From positions 3,782,001-3,846,000 of the forward strand of contig NZ_CP104285.1 in assembly GCF_025244905.1 (NCBI RefSeq): 64,000 nucleotides of DNA. Direction: 5' to 3'. Below the pieces are notes generated by a model, which ran no database searches, was not told where the DNA came from, and saw only the letters and a list, made by a program, of their open reading frames with translations. Of this stretch, positions 8,518 through 17,774 are shown piece by piece. The stretch is from Enterobacter mori (GTDB lineage: Bacteria; Pseudomonadota; Gammaproteobacteria; Enterobacterales; Enterobacteriaceae). The position numbers and the translations under genes were made by a program. Position 1 is the stretch's first letter; each line of letters opens with the position of its first letter.

Positions 8518-9705
8518 ATGAAAATATCTGTTCAAACCGTGCTTAATTTATTGCATAACATTATTCATCCGGTTTCTGCCGATCTGGTTAACCACCTGCA
8601 ACGCACGGCGCTCATCATCTGGTATTTAAGCCACCGTGTTGGGCTGGATAAAACGGGGCTCAGCAATGCCTTTCTGGCCGGAATGCTGCACGACATTGGC
8701 ACGCTAAATAAAGATCGTACGCGCCTTACCCCCGGCAGTGAGGGGTTTCTGGATGGGCATGAACAGCTGGCGGGTTCAATGACCGCGGGGATCCGTTTCC
8801 TGCAACCCGTCACGCCCATCCTTGAAAATCATCATACCGAATGGTCTGCAACGGCTAAGGACAATCTTCCTCTGGTACATTATCTGGTACATATGGCGGA
8901 TTCCTTTGAGCTTTATCTGCGCGGGATTGACGGTGATTTTATTACCCAACGCGAGAGGATCATTTCGGAATTCTTTGCCCATTCAACACCCTGGCCCGCC
9001 CCTCTGGAGCAGGCGCTGCGGGAATCAGGGCATCAGGATGGCTTTTGGTTTCGGCTTGGCAACCCTTCGCTTTCCCAGGTGTTGAACGCCATCAGCCCGT
9101 TGCACGATCACATGCTGGATCATCATGATTTTCTCGAGGTGTGTCAGCTCATCTCAAAAATCGTCGATAAGTACAGCAGCTTCACCCGTACCCATAGCGC
9201 CAGCGTAGCGCATGTCGCTGCGCGTCTGGCCGAACTTTATGGCTATGATATCGATATGCAAGAAAAGATCTGTATTGCAGGCTACTTGCATGATATTGGG
9301 AAACTTTTTACGCCACTCGACGTTCTGGAAAAGCACGGCAAACTCGAAAGCTGGGAATATGCCATCATGAAGCAGCACAGCTATAAAACGCTGGTGATGC
9401 TCCATCCCATTACCGAGCTGGGCGATATCGTGAGCTGGGCCGCCAATCATCACGAGCGACTGGACGGCAGTGGATACCCTTTCAGGCTGGGTGCCGCTTC
9501 ACTTGATATTCCCTCGCGCATACTTGCGGTGGCAGATGTTTTTACTGCCATGACGGAAAATCGTCCCTACAGACAGGGGATGCAGAGTGCTGAGGCGCTG
9601 ACCATTTTGCGAGAAGAAGTGGCCAATTACCGACTGGACAGGGACATCGTGGCATTGCTGGACCATAATATTGACAGTGTGAAACCGCTTGTCGCGATGT
9701 GTTAA
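8518..9705 (+). CDS. Tandem-HD HD-GYP domain protein, predicted cyclic-di-GMP phosphodiesterase
   Basis: A 395-residue soluble protein with two HD-type halves. The first has LHDIGTLNKDR (His58-Asp59), with a later HEQLAG and NHHTEW, but no GYP signature. The second has YLHDIGKLF (His258-Asp259), the diagnostic HHERLDGSGYP (311-321) and RILAVADVFTAM (Asp340), so the metal ligands of an active HD-GYP phosphodiesterase are present. HD-GYP enzymes hydrolyse cyclic-di-GMP to GMP or pGpG and lower biofilm and fimbrial expression. No receiver, PAS or membrane segment is visible. It lies 55 bases after the adhesin and 17 before the membrane regulator, so it is probably co-expressed and feeds back on the fimbria; that role is inferred. 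Canonical HD-GYPs are not found in E. coli K-12. Confidence 0.85.
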   Translation: MKISVQTVLNLLHNIIHPVSADLVNHLQRTALIIWYLSHRVGLDKTGLSNAFLAGMLHDIGTLNKDRTRLTPGSEGFLDGHEQLAGSMTAGIRFLQPVTPILENHHTEWSATAKDNLPLVHYLVHMADSFELYLRGIDGDFITQRERIISEFFAHSTPWPAPLEQALRESGHQDGFWFRLGNPSLSQVLNAISPLHDHMLDHHDFLEVCQLISKIVDKYSSFTRTHSASVAHVAARLAELYGYDIDMQEKICIAGYLHDIGKLFTPLDVLEKHGKLESWEYAIMKQHSYKTLVMLHPITELGDIVSWAANHHERLDGSGYPFRLGAASLDIPSRILAVADVFTAMTENRPYRQGMQSAEALTILREEVANYRLDRDIVALLDHNIDSVKPLVAMC

Positions 9706-9722
9706 CGTTCTAAGAACAGATA

Positions 9723-10499
9723 ATGAAATATTTGATTGCCAGCAAAGTCATTTACGATACGGAAAGCGGGGAGCTGACCCTTCCTGGTGCTGAGCTACCT
9801 GAGGCTCAAAAATTGACGAATACGGCTAACCGTATCCTGTCGCTGCTTATTGCTTCCCCGGGAGAGGTACTTGAGCGTCACTATCTGCTGGAACAGGTAT
9901 GGGAGTCAGCCGGGCATACCGGCTCAAGTTCCTCACTTAACCAGTACATTAGTATTTTACGCAAAACGTTAACCTCACTGACTGACATCGAAGAGTCGAT
10001 AATTGTTGTGCCTAAAGTGGGCTTCTACTTCTCAGCCGATATTGACGTTCAGCCTCTGGATCAACCCTATGCCCCCCCGTCGAAGGAGGATGCCTTCCCG
10101 GCGAAGAAAACACGTTCGATGCCGCTCAAATACAGTGGCGCGGCCTTGCTAATTCTGGCGCTGGTTGTCGCTAATGTGTGGATCTGGAACCAACCCAAAA
10201 TCAATGAACGTTATTCCCGTGTAACAGAAATAGGCACGCTGGAAAAGTGTACTATTACGACCTACGAACATCTTTCAACCGATGAGCGTAAGCGGGTACA
10301 TGAGGTATTACTCACGGCACAGCCTGAGCTCAATGAAAAATGTCTAAAACATACGGCACAGGTGATGGTTAACATTCAACCCAGCGTATTTTATGGTAGC
10401 AGTGGGCGTATGTTTTACTCTTTTTGCCCTGTAGATCCCGAGAATAAAACACTCGCATATTGTGAAAATCATTACGCATTTAACTGGAAGATGAAATGA
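9723..10499 (+). CDS. Membrane-anchored winged-helix regulator (CadC/ToxR type; YqeI/MarT-like)
   Basis: A 258-residue protein. Residues about 8-108 form an OmpR/CadC-type DNA-binding winged helix (LLEQVWESAGHTGSSSSLNQ in part, then YISILRKTL and VPKVGFYFS). A single transmembrane helix spans about 137-155, and a short periplasmic domain has four Cys (176, 207, 235, 247) that could form disulfides and sense envelope redox. This is the layout of E. coli YqeI and Salmonella MarT. The next gene is a FidL/YqeJ-like partner and overlaps it by four bases (ATGA), the same pairing as yqeI-yqeJ and marT-fidL. It probably regulates this fimbrial array; the stimulus is unknown. Confidence 0.82.
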   Translation: MKYLIASKVIYDTESGELTLPGAELPEAQKLTNTANRILSLLIASPGEVLERHYLLEQVWESAGHTGSSSSLNQYISILRKTLTSLTDIEESIIVVPKVGFYFSADIDVQPLDQPYAPPSKEDAFPAKKTRSMPLKYSGAALLILALVVANVWIWNQPKINERYSRVTEIGTLEKCTITTYEHLSTDERKRVHEVLLTAQPELNEKCLKHTAQVMVNIQPSVFYGSSGRMFYSFCPVDPENKTLAYCENHYAFNWKMK

Positions 10500-10975
10500 A
10501 GATTGCACTGACGCTATCTGCAACTGTCCTCATCCTGACAGGTACGCTTATCTGGGGAATTAATCATCGCACCTCGACGTATTTAGAAGATCGATGCTTC
10601 GCCAATTTTACCTATACCGACAACACAGACGATAATGCGTTTAATTTCAAAGGAAATATTTTCTTTGAGTTCTCAAAAAATAAAACCGGACAATTTAATC
10701 TCTCCGGAAACGTATCCTATCTGGGAAAAAACTATACCTTCTCACGCTATGTACGTTTTGCTTATAGTCATCTAAAAAACAACGCCTACAGAATAAAAAT
10801 TCTTTCGCACGAAACGATGGCGCACGACAATGTGCCTGCTGCGATCTCACCGCTTGCCATTAAGATAATGTTTCTTACCGGCGAATACTCTATGTACCTG
10901 CATAAGCAGGACAATAGTTTTATTACAATTGGGAACTCACTTTCACCGCTGATGAATTGCGTTATACAGTCCTGA
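10496..10975 (+). CDS. FidL/YqeJ-like membrane-anchored periplasmic protein
   Basis: A 159-residue protein with one N-terminal hydrophobic segment (MKIALTLSATVLILTGTLIWG) that acts as an anchor or uncleaved signal, followed by a periplasmic domain. Two Cys are visible (DRCFANF near 34, and NCVIQS at the end), which could form a disulfide. The start overlaps the stop of the upstream membrane regulator gene (ATGA), so translation is coupled. In Salmonella and E. coli the same companion follows MarT and YqeI. By position it is likely to modulate the periplasmic domain of its partner regulator; no biochemical role is established that I know of. Confidence 0.7.
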   Translation: MKIALTLSATVLILTGTLIWGINHRTSTYLEDRCFANFTYTDNTDDNAFNFKGNIFFEFSKNKTGQFNLSGNVSYLGKNYTFSRYVRFAYSHLKNNAYRIKILSHETMAHDNVPAAISPLAIKIMFLTGEYSMYLHKQDNSFITIGNSLSPLMNCVIQS

Positions 10976-10998
10976 TATTTTGGTAAGAATCCGCTGTT

Positions 10999-11664
10999 AT
11001 GAAGAAAAATAATTGCGTCAGTTGTGCAAAATGTGGTTTTGCGGGCGTTTGCCAGTCGTATCTTTTCGACCGTCAAGAACCTCTGTTCATTAAAGACCTC
11101 GCACGTAAAAAACACATTGCTAAGAATGAATTTATTTATCAACAGGGTACTGCTGTAAAAGCGCTGTATGCTCTGAGACGTGGGGTGGCGAAAATTTATG
11201 ATTCTCAGCAAACGCTCCAGGGCATTGTTTTTCCAGGTCAGATTATGGGGGCAGAGGAACTCTTCAGTCCGTGTTATCAATACAGCGTACAGGCGGCCAC
11301 AGAGGTAGAAGTTTGTGAGTTACAAAACGCTCATTTCTATCACCTGAGTCAGATAACCAGTAACTTCACCCATTTTATTATTGCTATTCTCTCTCGCTCC
11401 GCGAGGGAGAAACAGCAATTTATCAGCGTGCTGGTGAACAATGATGGAGTGCAGAAAGTCAGTGGTTTTATTCAGCTGATGGTGAACATCAACAAGGAAT
11501 ATGGCTTTGAGCACACTATTCTGGAACTGCCTCTAAGCAAAAAAGAGCTGGCACAACTGCTCGGTATTTCTCAGTCAACGCTGTCCCGTGCATTCGAGAC
11601 GCTGGAGGCGCAGCGTAAAGTGATGATCACTAAAAAAGAGATTGTCGTACTCGAATGTCTGTAA
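10999..11664 (+). CDS. FNR-like Crp-family regulator with putative Fe-S cluster cysteines
   Basis: A 221-residue protein with Crp/Fnr architecture. The N-terminus has Cys6, Cys9, Cys12 and Cys18; Cys9-x2-Cys12-x5-Cys18 reproduces the spacing of FNR Cys20, Cys23 and Cys29. Cys106, in VEVCELQ, aligns with FNR Cys122 (MVCEIP). All four ligands of an oxygen-labile [4Fe-4S] cluster are therefore present. The C-terminal helix-turn-helix reads LSKKELAQLLGISQSTLSR; at the position of FNR Glu209 there is Ser while the SR pair is kept, so the DNA site may differ from the FNR box. It is not fnr itself, whose neighbourhood is different. As the last gene of the array it could couple the fimbria to oxygen or NO. 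Confidence 0.8.
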   Translation: MKKNNCVSCAKCGFAGVCQSYLFDRQEPLFIKDLARKKHIAKNEFIYQQGTAVKALYALRRGVAKIYDSQQTLQGIVFPGQIMGAEELFSPCYQYSVQAATEVEVCELQNAHFYHLSQITSNFTHFIIAILSRSAREKQQFISVLVNNDGVQKVSGFIQLMVNINKEYGFEHTILELPLSKKELAQLLGISQSTLSRAFETLEAQRKVMITKKEIVVLECL

Positions 11665-11678
11665 GAGAAAACAGGGAC

Positions 11679-11752
11679 TGGAGCGGGCGAAGGGAATCGA
11701 ACCCTCGTATAGAGCTTGGGAAGCTCTCGTTCTACCATTGAACTACGCCCGC
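11679..11752 (-). tRNA. glyU: tRNA-Gly(CCC)
   Basis: On the minus strand the sequence starts GCGGGCGTAGTTCAATGG and has GGGTTCGATTCCC as T arm, an acceptor stem GCGGGCG/CGCCCGC and an encoded CCA at 11681-11679. The anticodon stem AGAGC/GCTCT encloses TTCCCAA, so the anticodon is CCC and it reads GGG codons. E. coli glyU also lies close to actS (ygeR). Its 3' end faces the fimbrial array, the orientation usual for islands at tRNA genes. Confidence 0.95.
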
Positions 11753-11832
11753 GTTGAGGTGCGTAAAGCATTATAGACCTTACGCATCTCCATACAAGCC
11801 TCCCCCTCACTAAGTGGCGATAAAATAATCAC

Positions 11833-12576
11833 TTAGCACTTCGGTTTGCTGCCCTGAGCCGGGAGATAGCGCTGCGGATCGATGGCCGTCGCCTTGTAGC
11901 GGATCTGGAAATGCAGCTTCACCGAGTCCGTCCCGGTATTGCCCATGGTGGCTATCTTCTGCCCCGCCTTCACGTTCTGTCCGTTATTGACCAGCATCGT
12001 GTCATTATGCGCATAAGCGGTGATGTAATCTTCGCCGTGCTTAATCATGATCAGATTTCCGTATCCGCGCAGCTGGTTGCCGACGTAGACCACCTTCCCG
12101 GCGCCGGAAGCATACACCGGTGTGCCGCGCGCAGCAGCAATATCAATGCCTTTGTTACCGCCTTCTGAAAGTGAATAAGGCGCCACAACTTTACCGCTGG
12201 CTGGCCAAATCCAGCAGCGCTGCCCGACCGGTGGCCAGGAAGACTTCGGCACCTGATAAGACGGCGTCACTTTGGCCGTTTTGCCTTTTGAGGCGGTTTT
12301 TTTGGCTGAAGAAGAGCCGCCATTGACCTTCAGTTTCTGCCCCACCTCAATGGTATAGGGGGGAGAGATGTTATTCAGACGCGCGAGATCCTTTACGCTG
12401 GTTCCCGTTGCACGTGAAATGCGATACAGGGTATCCCCGCGCTTAACGGTATAGACCGCACCGGAATAGCTGCCCATATCCGACGATTTGCTTCCCGAGC
12501 ATCCCGCCAGAAGTAGCGTCAGCGTCAGGCAAACAACAGCAGTGATGGGGTTTCTCGTCAGGCTTCCTGCAAACAA
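11833..12576 (-). CDS. actS: ActS (YgeR), LysM/LytM-domain lipoprotein, amidase activator
   Basis: A 247-residue lipoprotein with lipobox LLLAGC (Cys26). A LysM domain ([17 protein letters not shown], about 41-85) binds peptidoglycan, followed by a Lys/Ser/Thr-rich linker and a C-terminal M23/LytM domain. The catalytic zinc residues of active M23 peptidases are lost: the HxGxD motif is NKGID and the final HxH is KLHFQ. This agrees with its known role in E. coli as an activator of periplasmic amidases during septum splitting or envelope stress rather than as an enzyme. Overall sequence follows E. coli YgeR closely, including the C-terminal SKPKC. It stands alone, divergent from idi. Confidence 0.9.
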   Translation of the reverse strand: MFAGSLTRNPITAVVCLTLTLLLAGCSGSKSSDMGSYSGAVYTVKRGDTLYRISRATGTSVKDLARLNNISPPYTIEVGQKLKVNGGSSSAKKTASKGKTAKVTPSYQVPKSSWPPVGQRCWIWPASGKVVAPYSLSEGGNKGIDIAAARGTPVYASGAGKVVYVGNQLRGYGNLIMIKHGEDYITAYAHNDTMLVNNGQNVKAGQKIATMGNTGTDSVKLHFQIRYKATAIDPQRYLPAQGSKPKC

Positions 12577-12683
12577 AACAGATCCTCGGTCAGCGTAAAT
12601 GGCGCACTATGATAGCAGCCAAAACGAATAGGGGTCATGCCATTTTCCGCTCCGGGTGCCAAACCGTTCGTATAAGAATGCCG

Positions 12684-12689
12684 TATAAT
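12684..12689 (+). promoter_or_regulatory. Candidate -10 element for idi
   Basis: A consensus TATAAT lies about 50 bases before the idi ATG, in the divergent actS/idi gap. I see no good TTGACA-like element at 16-18 bases upstream, so this is a partial promoter call. Confidence 0.35.
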
Positions 12690-12739
12690 GATCCGGCTGA
12701 TGGTGCTGAACCACTCGGCATTCTGGCACTGGAGCATCA

Positions 12740-13282
12740 ATGAGTATTCAAGAACACGTTATTTTGGTAAATGACCAGGGAAAGGTGATTGGCACTCAGG
12801 AAAAATATGCCGCGCACACCTCGCATACCCCGCTGCATCTGGCCTTCTCCACCTGGCTTTTCAATGCCCGCGGCGAATGTCTGATTACCCGACGCGCCTT
12901 AAGCAAAAAAGCCTGGCCCGGCGTCTGGACCAACTCGGTCTGCGGCCACCCTCAGTCAGGCGAAGAGATGGAACAGGCAATAATCCGCCGCTGCCGCTTT
13001 GAAGTGGGCGCAGAACTGGCTGATATCACTGCCGTGGCCCCTGAGTTTCGCTATCGGGAAGCCGACCCATCCGGGATCGTGGAAAATGAAATTTGCCCTG
13101 TTTATGCCGCTCACATCACCAATAACGTGACGATAAACGAAGATGAAGTGATGGAATATCAGTGGGTTGAACTGGACACATTATTCCGTGCGCTGGACGC
13201 GACGCCCTGGGCCTTTAGCCCGTGGATGGTTATGGAAGCGACAACCGCCCGCGATAAACTCAAAGCCTTCGCGGCGCAATAA
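12740..13282 (+). CDS. idi: Isopentenyl-diphosphate delta-isomerase (type I)
   Basis: A 180-residue Nudix-fold enzyme that interconverts isopentenyl and dimethylallyl diphosphate in the cytosol. The catalytic Cys68 lies in WTNSVCGHP, and the acidic VENEICP (Glu115, Glu117) supplies the second catalytic and metal residue; the numbers are one higher than in E. coli. GGAGCATCA before ATG 12740 is a good ribosome site. It is non-essential in E. coli because the MEP pathway makes both isomers. It converges on lysS and shares the terminator at 13281-13307. Confidence 0.95.
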   Translation: MSIQEHVILVNDQGKVIGTQEKYAAHTSHTPLHLAFSTWLFNARGECLITRRALSKKAWPGVWTNSVCGHPQSGEEMEQAIIRRCRFEVGAELADITAVAPEFRYREADPSGIVENEICPVYAAHITNNVTINEDEVMEYQWVELDTLFRALDATPWAFSPWMVMEATTARDKLKAFAAQ

Positions 13283-13307
13283 AAAAGCCCCTTTCGGGGC
13301 TTTTTTT
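13281..13307. terminator. Bidirectional Rho-independent terminator between idi and lysS
   Basis: AAAAAAGCCCC (13281-13291), loop TTTC, GGGGC followed by seven T. The A-tract on one side and T-tract on the other let it end both convergent transcripts. Confidence 0.92.
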
Positions 13308-13320
13308 ACATCTCAGCGCC

Positions 13321-14838
13321 TTATTTCACCGGGCGCATCGCCGGGAAGAGGATCACGTCACGGATGGTATGGCTGTTGGTGAACAGCATCACCATACGGT
13401 CGATACCAATCCCCAGACCCGCCGTTGGTGGCAGGCCGTGCTCCAGCGCGGTCACGTAGTCTTCGTCGAAGAACATCGCTTCGTCGTCGCCTGCCGCTTT
13501 CGCATCTACCTGGTCCTGGAAACGCTGCGCCTGATCTTCTGCATCGTTCAGCTCGCTGAAGCCGTTGCCGATTTCGCGGCCACCGATGAAGAATTCGAAA
13601 CGATCGGTGATTTCCGGGTTCACGTCATTACGACGCGCCAGCGGAGAGACTTCAGCCGGGTATTCGGTGATGAAGGTCGGCTGAATCAGGTGCGCTTCGG
13701 CCACTTCTTCGAAGATCTCGGTCACGATACGGCCCAGACCCCAGCTCTTCTCAACTTTGATACCGATGCTTTCCGCGATTGCTTTCGCTGAGTCGAAGTT
13801 ATCCAGATCGGCCATCTCGGTTTCCGGACGGTATTTCTTGATCGCTTCGCGCATGGTCAGCTTGACGAACGGCTTGCCGAAGTCGAAGACCTCTTCACCG
13901 TAAGGCACTTCGGTGGTGCCCAGAATGTCCTGCGCCAGGGTACGGAACAGAGATTCGGTCAGCTCGATCAGATCTTTGTAATCCGCATACGCCATATAGA
14001 GTTCCATCATGGTGAACTCTGGGTTATGACGCACGGAGATACCTTCGTTACGGAAGTTACGGTTGATTTCGAACACGCGGTCGAAACCACCGACCACCAG
14101 ACGCTTCAGGTACAGTTCCGGCGCGATACGCAGGTACATGTCCAGGTCCAGGGCGTTGTGATGGGTGATGAACGGACGCGCAGACGCGCCGCCAGGGATC
14201 ACCTGCATCATTGGGGTTTCCACTTCCATAAAGTCACGGTTGACCATGAACTGGCGGATACCGGCCATGATCTGGGAGCGAATTTTGAAAGTCTTGCGGG
14301 ATTCATCGTTAGAGATGAGATCCAGATAACGCTGACGGTAGCGCGCTTCCTGATCCTGCAGGCCGTGGAATTTGTCCGGCAGCGGGCGCAGGGCTTTGGT
14401 CAGCAGACGCAGCTCGGTGCAGTGGATAGAGAGTTCACCGGTCTTGGTTTTGAACAGTTTACCTTTCGCGCCCAGGATATCGCCCAGGTCCCACTTCTTG
14501 AACTGCTCGTTGTAGATGCCTTCCGGCAGGTCGTCACGGGAAACGTACAGCTGAATACGGCCGCCAACGTCCTGCAGCGTCACGAAGGACGCTTTACCCA
14601 TGATACGACGGGTCATCATACGGCCAGCCACAGACACTTCGATGTTCAGCGCTTCCAGCTCTTCGTTCTCTTTACCGTCGAAGTCTGCGTGCAGTTGGTC
14701 TGAGGTGTGGTCACGACGAAAATCGTTCGGGAACGGCACACCCTGCTCGCGCAGCGCTGCCAGCTTCTCGCGGCGGGTTTTCAGTTCGTTATTAAGATCG
14801 ACTACCGCGTCAGCGCCCTGTGCTTGTTGTTCAGACAT
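13321..14838 (-). CDS. lysS: Lysyl-tRNA synthetase (class II)
   Basis: A 505-residue class II synthetase. The N-terminal OB-fold anticodon-binding domain includes [16 protein letters not shown] (about 70-85). The catalytic domain has motif 2 ([20 protein letters not shown]) and motif 3 ([12 protein letters not shown]). It charges tRNA-Lys with lysine. It starts 9 bases after the prfB stop, matching the prfB-lysS operon of E. coli. Length and end ([12 protein letters not shown]) agree with the housekeeping LysS rather than the stress paralogue LysU, although the two are close; synteny decides. Confidence 0.97.
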   Translation of the reverse strand: MSEQQAQGADAVVDLNNELKTRREKLAALREQGVPFPNDFRRDHTSDQLHADFDGKENEELEALNIEVSVAGRMMTRRIMGKASFVTLQDVGGRIQLYVSRDDLPEGIYNEQFKKWDLGDILGAKGKLFKTKTGELSIHCTELRLLTKALRPLPDKFHGLQDQEARYRQRYLDLISNDESRKTFKIRSQIMAGIRQFMVNRDFMEVETPMMQVIPGGASARPFITHHNALDLDMYLRIAPELYLKRLVVGGFDRVFEINRNFRNEGISVRHNPEFTMMELYMAYADYKDLIELTESLFRTLAQDILGTTEVPYGEEVFDFGKPFVKLTMREAIKKYRPETEMADLDNFDSAKAIAESIGIKVEKSWGLGRIVTEIFEEVAEAHLIQPTFITEYPAEVSPLARRNDVNPEITDRFEFFIGGREIGNGFSELNDAEDQAQRFQDQVDAKAAGDDEAMFFDEDYVTALEHGLPPTAGLGIGIDRMVMLFTNSHTIRDVILFPAMRPVK

Positions 14839-14847
14839 GTTGGTTCC

Positions 14848-15946
14848 TCATAACCCTGCTTTCAAACTTGCTTCGATAAATTGGTCCAGGCTGCCGTCCA
14901 GCACCGCCTGCGTATTGCGGGTTTCAACCCCGGTACGCAGGTCTTTGATGCGGGAGTCATCAAGGACGTAAGAACGGATCTGGCTGCCCCAGCCGATGTC
15001 GGACTTGTTGTCTTCCATCGCCTGTTTCTCAGCATTTTTCTTCTGCATTTCCAGCTCATAAAGCTTCGCTTTCATCTGCTTCATGGCCTGGTCTTTGTTC
15101 TTATGCTGGGAACGGTCGTTCTGGCATTGTGTTACCAGCCCGGTAGGAATGTGGGTAATACGTACCGCAGATTCCGTACGGTTAACGTGCTGACCACCCG
15201 CGCCGGATGCGCGGTAAACGTCAATACGCAGGTCGGCCGGGTTGATATCGATGTCGATATCATCATTCACTTCCGGGTAGACGAACGCGGAGCTGAAGGA
15301 GGTGTGGCGACGGCCGCCGGAGTCAAACGGGCTCTTACGCACCAGGCGGTGAACGCCGGTTTCAGTACGCAGCCAGCCATAGGCGTAATCACCAATAATT
15401 TTGATGGTCACGGATTTCAGACCCGCGACTTCACCTTCAGACTCTTCGATAATTTCAGTTTTGAAACCGCGCGCTTCAGCCCAACGCAGGTACATACGCG
15501 TCAGCATGCTGGCCCAGTCCTGTGCTTCCGTACCGCCAGAACCCGCCTGAATATCGAGGTAGCAATCAGCGCTGTCGTATTCGCCGGAGAACATACGACG
15601 GAATTCGAGCTGTGCCAGCTTCTCTTCCAGAACGTCGAGTTCTGCCACGGCTTCGTTAAAGGTTTCTTCGTCGTCGGCTTCTACAGCCAGTTCCAACAGA
15701 CCAGAGACATCTTCCAGCCCCTGAGACATTTGGTCCAGGGTATCGACAATCGCTTCGAGAGAGGAACGCTCTTTACCCAGCGCCTGCGCGCGTTCAGGTT
15801 CGTTCCAGACGTCCGGCTGTTCCAGCTCGGCGTTTACTTCTTCAAGACGCTCTTTCTTGGCATCGTAGTCAAAGATACCCCCTAAGAACGTCAGAGCGCT
15901 CCGTGAGGTCCTGAATGCGGTTTTTTACCGGATTAATTTCAAACAT
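14848..15946 (-). CDS. prfB: Peptide chain release factor 2 (expressed by programmed +1 frameshift)
   Basis: RF2 recognises UGA and UAA. The start is ATG 15946 (MFEINPV); after 25 codons an in-frame UGA stands at 15871-15869, and the rest of the protein is in the +1 frame, giving 365 residues in total, exactly as in E. coli. The C-terminal frame contains the GGQ hydrolysis motif ([14 protein letters not shown]) and the stop-recognition region. Skipping one base at the UGA restores the full product, so this is not a pseudogene. Reading only the downstream frame gives a false 293-residue protein starting MSQGLEDV. It lies in the xerD-dsbC-recJ-prfB-lysS group. Confidence 0.97.
15868..15885 (-). 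promoter_or_regulatory. prfB programmed +1 frameshift signal
   Basis: On the minus strand the site reads CTTAGGGGGTATCTTTGA. It has the internal Shine-Dalgarno-like AGGGGG, the slippery CTT and the UGA stop in the zero frame. Low RF2 lets the ribosome slip on CUU and complete RF2, which is the known autoregulation. Confidence 0.95.
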
Positions 15947-16035
15947 GGTCTGTTTTCTTTTATGGGCTTGTCAAAATGCGGTGATAAGAGCGGGATTGTA
16001 CCGAATCCACGCCCTTTTTTGTAGCTTTACTGACG

Positions 16036-17769
16036 CTAAATTGGCCAGATATTGTCGATGATGATCTGAAGGGAGCGGTTGCCGCGAAACTCGTTGATAT
16101 CAAGCTTATAGGCCAGCTCAACCTCGCGCACGCCGTTGTCCGGCCACATGGAGGTGTCAACGTTGAAGGCGATGCCGTCCAGCAGCGGTCCACCGCCGGT
16201 GGGCTCGACCATCACTTTCAGGTGACGTTCGCCAACAATTCGCTGTTGCAGCAGGCGGAAACGGCCATCGAACAGCGGTTCCGGGAACATCTGCCCCCAC
16301 GGCCCCGCGTCACGCAGCATCTGGGCCACCTCCATGGTCATTTCAGCCGGTGAAAGTTCGCCGTCAGAGACCACTTCGCCCTGTAACAGCGCAGGGTCGA
16401 TCCAGTCTGTCACCAGCTCGCCAAACAGTCGCTGAAACTCGTCGAACTTCGCCTCTTCCAGCGACAGGCCTGCCGCCATCGCGTGACCGCCAAACTTGAT
16501 CATCAGACCCGGGTGAAGCGTATCCAGGCGCTCCAGCGCATCGCGCATGTGCAGCCCCTGAATTGAACGACCGGAGCCTTTCAGCGTGCCGTCGCCCGCG
16601 GGGGCAAACGCAATCACCGGACGGTGGAAGCGCTCTTTGATGCGCGACGCCAGGATGCCGACCACGCCCTGATGCCACTCGGGATGGTACATCGCCAGGC
16701 CGCCCGGCAGCATATCGCCGCTGTGCTCCAGCTTTTCGCACAGGGTCAACGCTTCGGCCTGCATCCCCTGCTCGATCTCTTTACGGGTCTGGTTCAGGGC
16801 GTCCAGCTCGTTCGCCAGCACGCGCGCTTCGCCGATGTTGTCGCACAGCAGCAGCGCGACGCCGACGGACATATCGTCCAGCCGTCCGGCGGCGTTAAGA
16901 CGCGGCCCGAGGGCAAAACCTAAATCGCTGGCAGCGAGCTTAAGCGGATCGCGGTTTGAAATCTCCAGCAGCGCCTTAATCCCCGGACGGCACTTGCCCG
17001 CCCGGATGCGGCTTAAGCCCTGCCAGGTCAAAATGCGGTTGTTGGTGTCGAGCGGCACCACGTCTGCCACGGTACCCAGCGCCACCAGGTCGAGATATTC
17101 GGCCAGGTTCGGCACGGCAATCCCGCGCGACTCAAACCAGCCCTTATCGCGCAGCAGCGTACGCAGCGCCAGCATCAGATAAAACGCCACGCCGACACCG
17201 GCCAGGGACTTCGACGGGAAATCGCAGTCGCGCAGGTTGGGGTTAATGATAGCTTCGGCGGCAGGCAGGGTTTCCCCCGGCAGGTGGTGATCGGTAACCA
17301 GCACCGGGATCCCCAGCGCATGGGCATGATCGACACCCGTATGGGAAGAGATCCCGTTATCCACGGTCAGGATCATCTGCGCACCGCGCGCGTGAGCCTG
17401 ATCGACCACTTCCGGGCTAAGACCGTAACCGTCTTCAAAGCGGTTTGGCACCAGATAGGTGACGTTATCGCAGCCCAGCGCGCGCAGGCTGAGCACGCTC
17501 AGTGCAGTACTGGTTGCACCGTCGGCATCGAAATCGCCCACCACCACAATCCGCGTCCCTTCCCGGAACGCGTTGTAGAGCATTTCAGTGGCCTTTTCGA
17601 CGCCGCTCAGCTGCTGCCAGGGCAGCATACCTTTAACGCTACGCTCAAGATCGTCCGCCGTTCGCACACCGCGGCTGGCATAGAGCCGCTTCAGTAGCGG
17701 CGAAAGATCGTCAGGTAAATCAGCCGTGTCAGCCGCTTCGCGGCGGCGCAGTTTTATCGGAGCTTTCAC
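16036..17769 (-). CDS. recJ: Single-stranded-DNA-specific 5'-3' exonuclease RecJ
   Basis: A 577-residue DHH-family nuclease, the same size as E. coli RecJ. Manganese-binding motifs are visible: VVVGDFDADGATST, then TVDNGIS, then VTDHHLPGE (the DHH). The DHHA1 region contains FGGHAMAAGLSL, and a C-terminal OB-like domain follows. It resects 5' ends in RecF recombination and mismatch repair. The start (MKAPIKLRRREAADTADLP) is 5 bases after the dsbC stop, so the two are translated from one message. Confidence 0.96.
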   Translation of the reverse strand: MKAPIKLRRREAADTADLPDDLSPLLKRLYASRGVRTADDLERSVKGMLPWQQLSGVEKATEMLYNAFREGTRIVVVGDFDADGATSTALSVLSLRALGCDNVTYLVPNRFEDGYGLSPEVVDQAHARGAQMILTVDNGISSHTGVDHAHALGIPVLVTDHHLPGETLPAAEAIINPNLRDCDFPSKSLAGVGVAFYLMLALRTLLRDKGWFESRGIAVPNLAEYLDLVALGTVADVVPLDTNNRILTWQGLSRIRAGKCRPGIKALLEISNRDPLKLAASDLGFALGPRLNAAGRLDDMSVGVALLLCDNIGEARVLANELDALNQTRKEIEQGMQAEALTLCEKLEHSGDMLPGGLAMYHPEWHQGVVGILASRIKERFHRPVIAFAPAGDGTLKGSGRSIQGLHMRDALERLDTLHPGLMIKFGGHAMAAGLSLEEAKFDEFQRLFGELVTDWIDPALLQGEVVSDGELSPAEMTMEVAQMLRDAGPWGQMFPEPLFDGRFRLLQQRIVGERHLKVMVEPTGGGPLLDGIAFNVDTSMWPDNGVREVELAYKLDINEFRGNRSLQIIIDNIWPI

Positions 17770-17774
17770 GCGGA

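Noticed and set aside
11600..11760. Attachment-site duplication of the glyU 3' end marking an integrated island
   Set aside because: I found no second copy of the tRNA 3' end and no integrase gene in the left 11.6 kb; the other boundary may lie outside the window.
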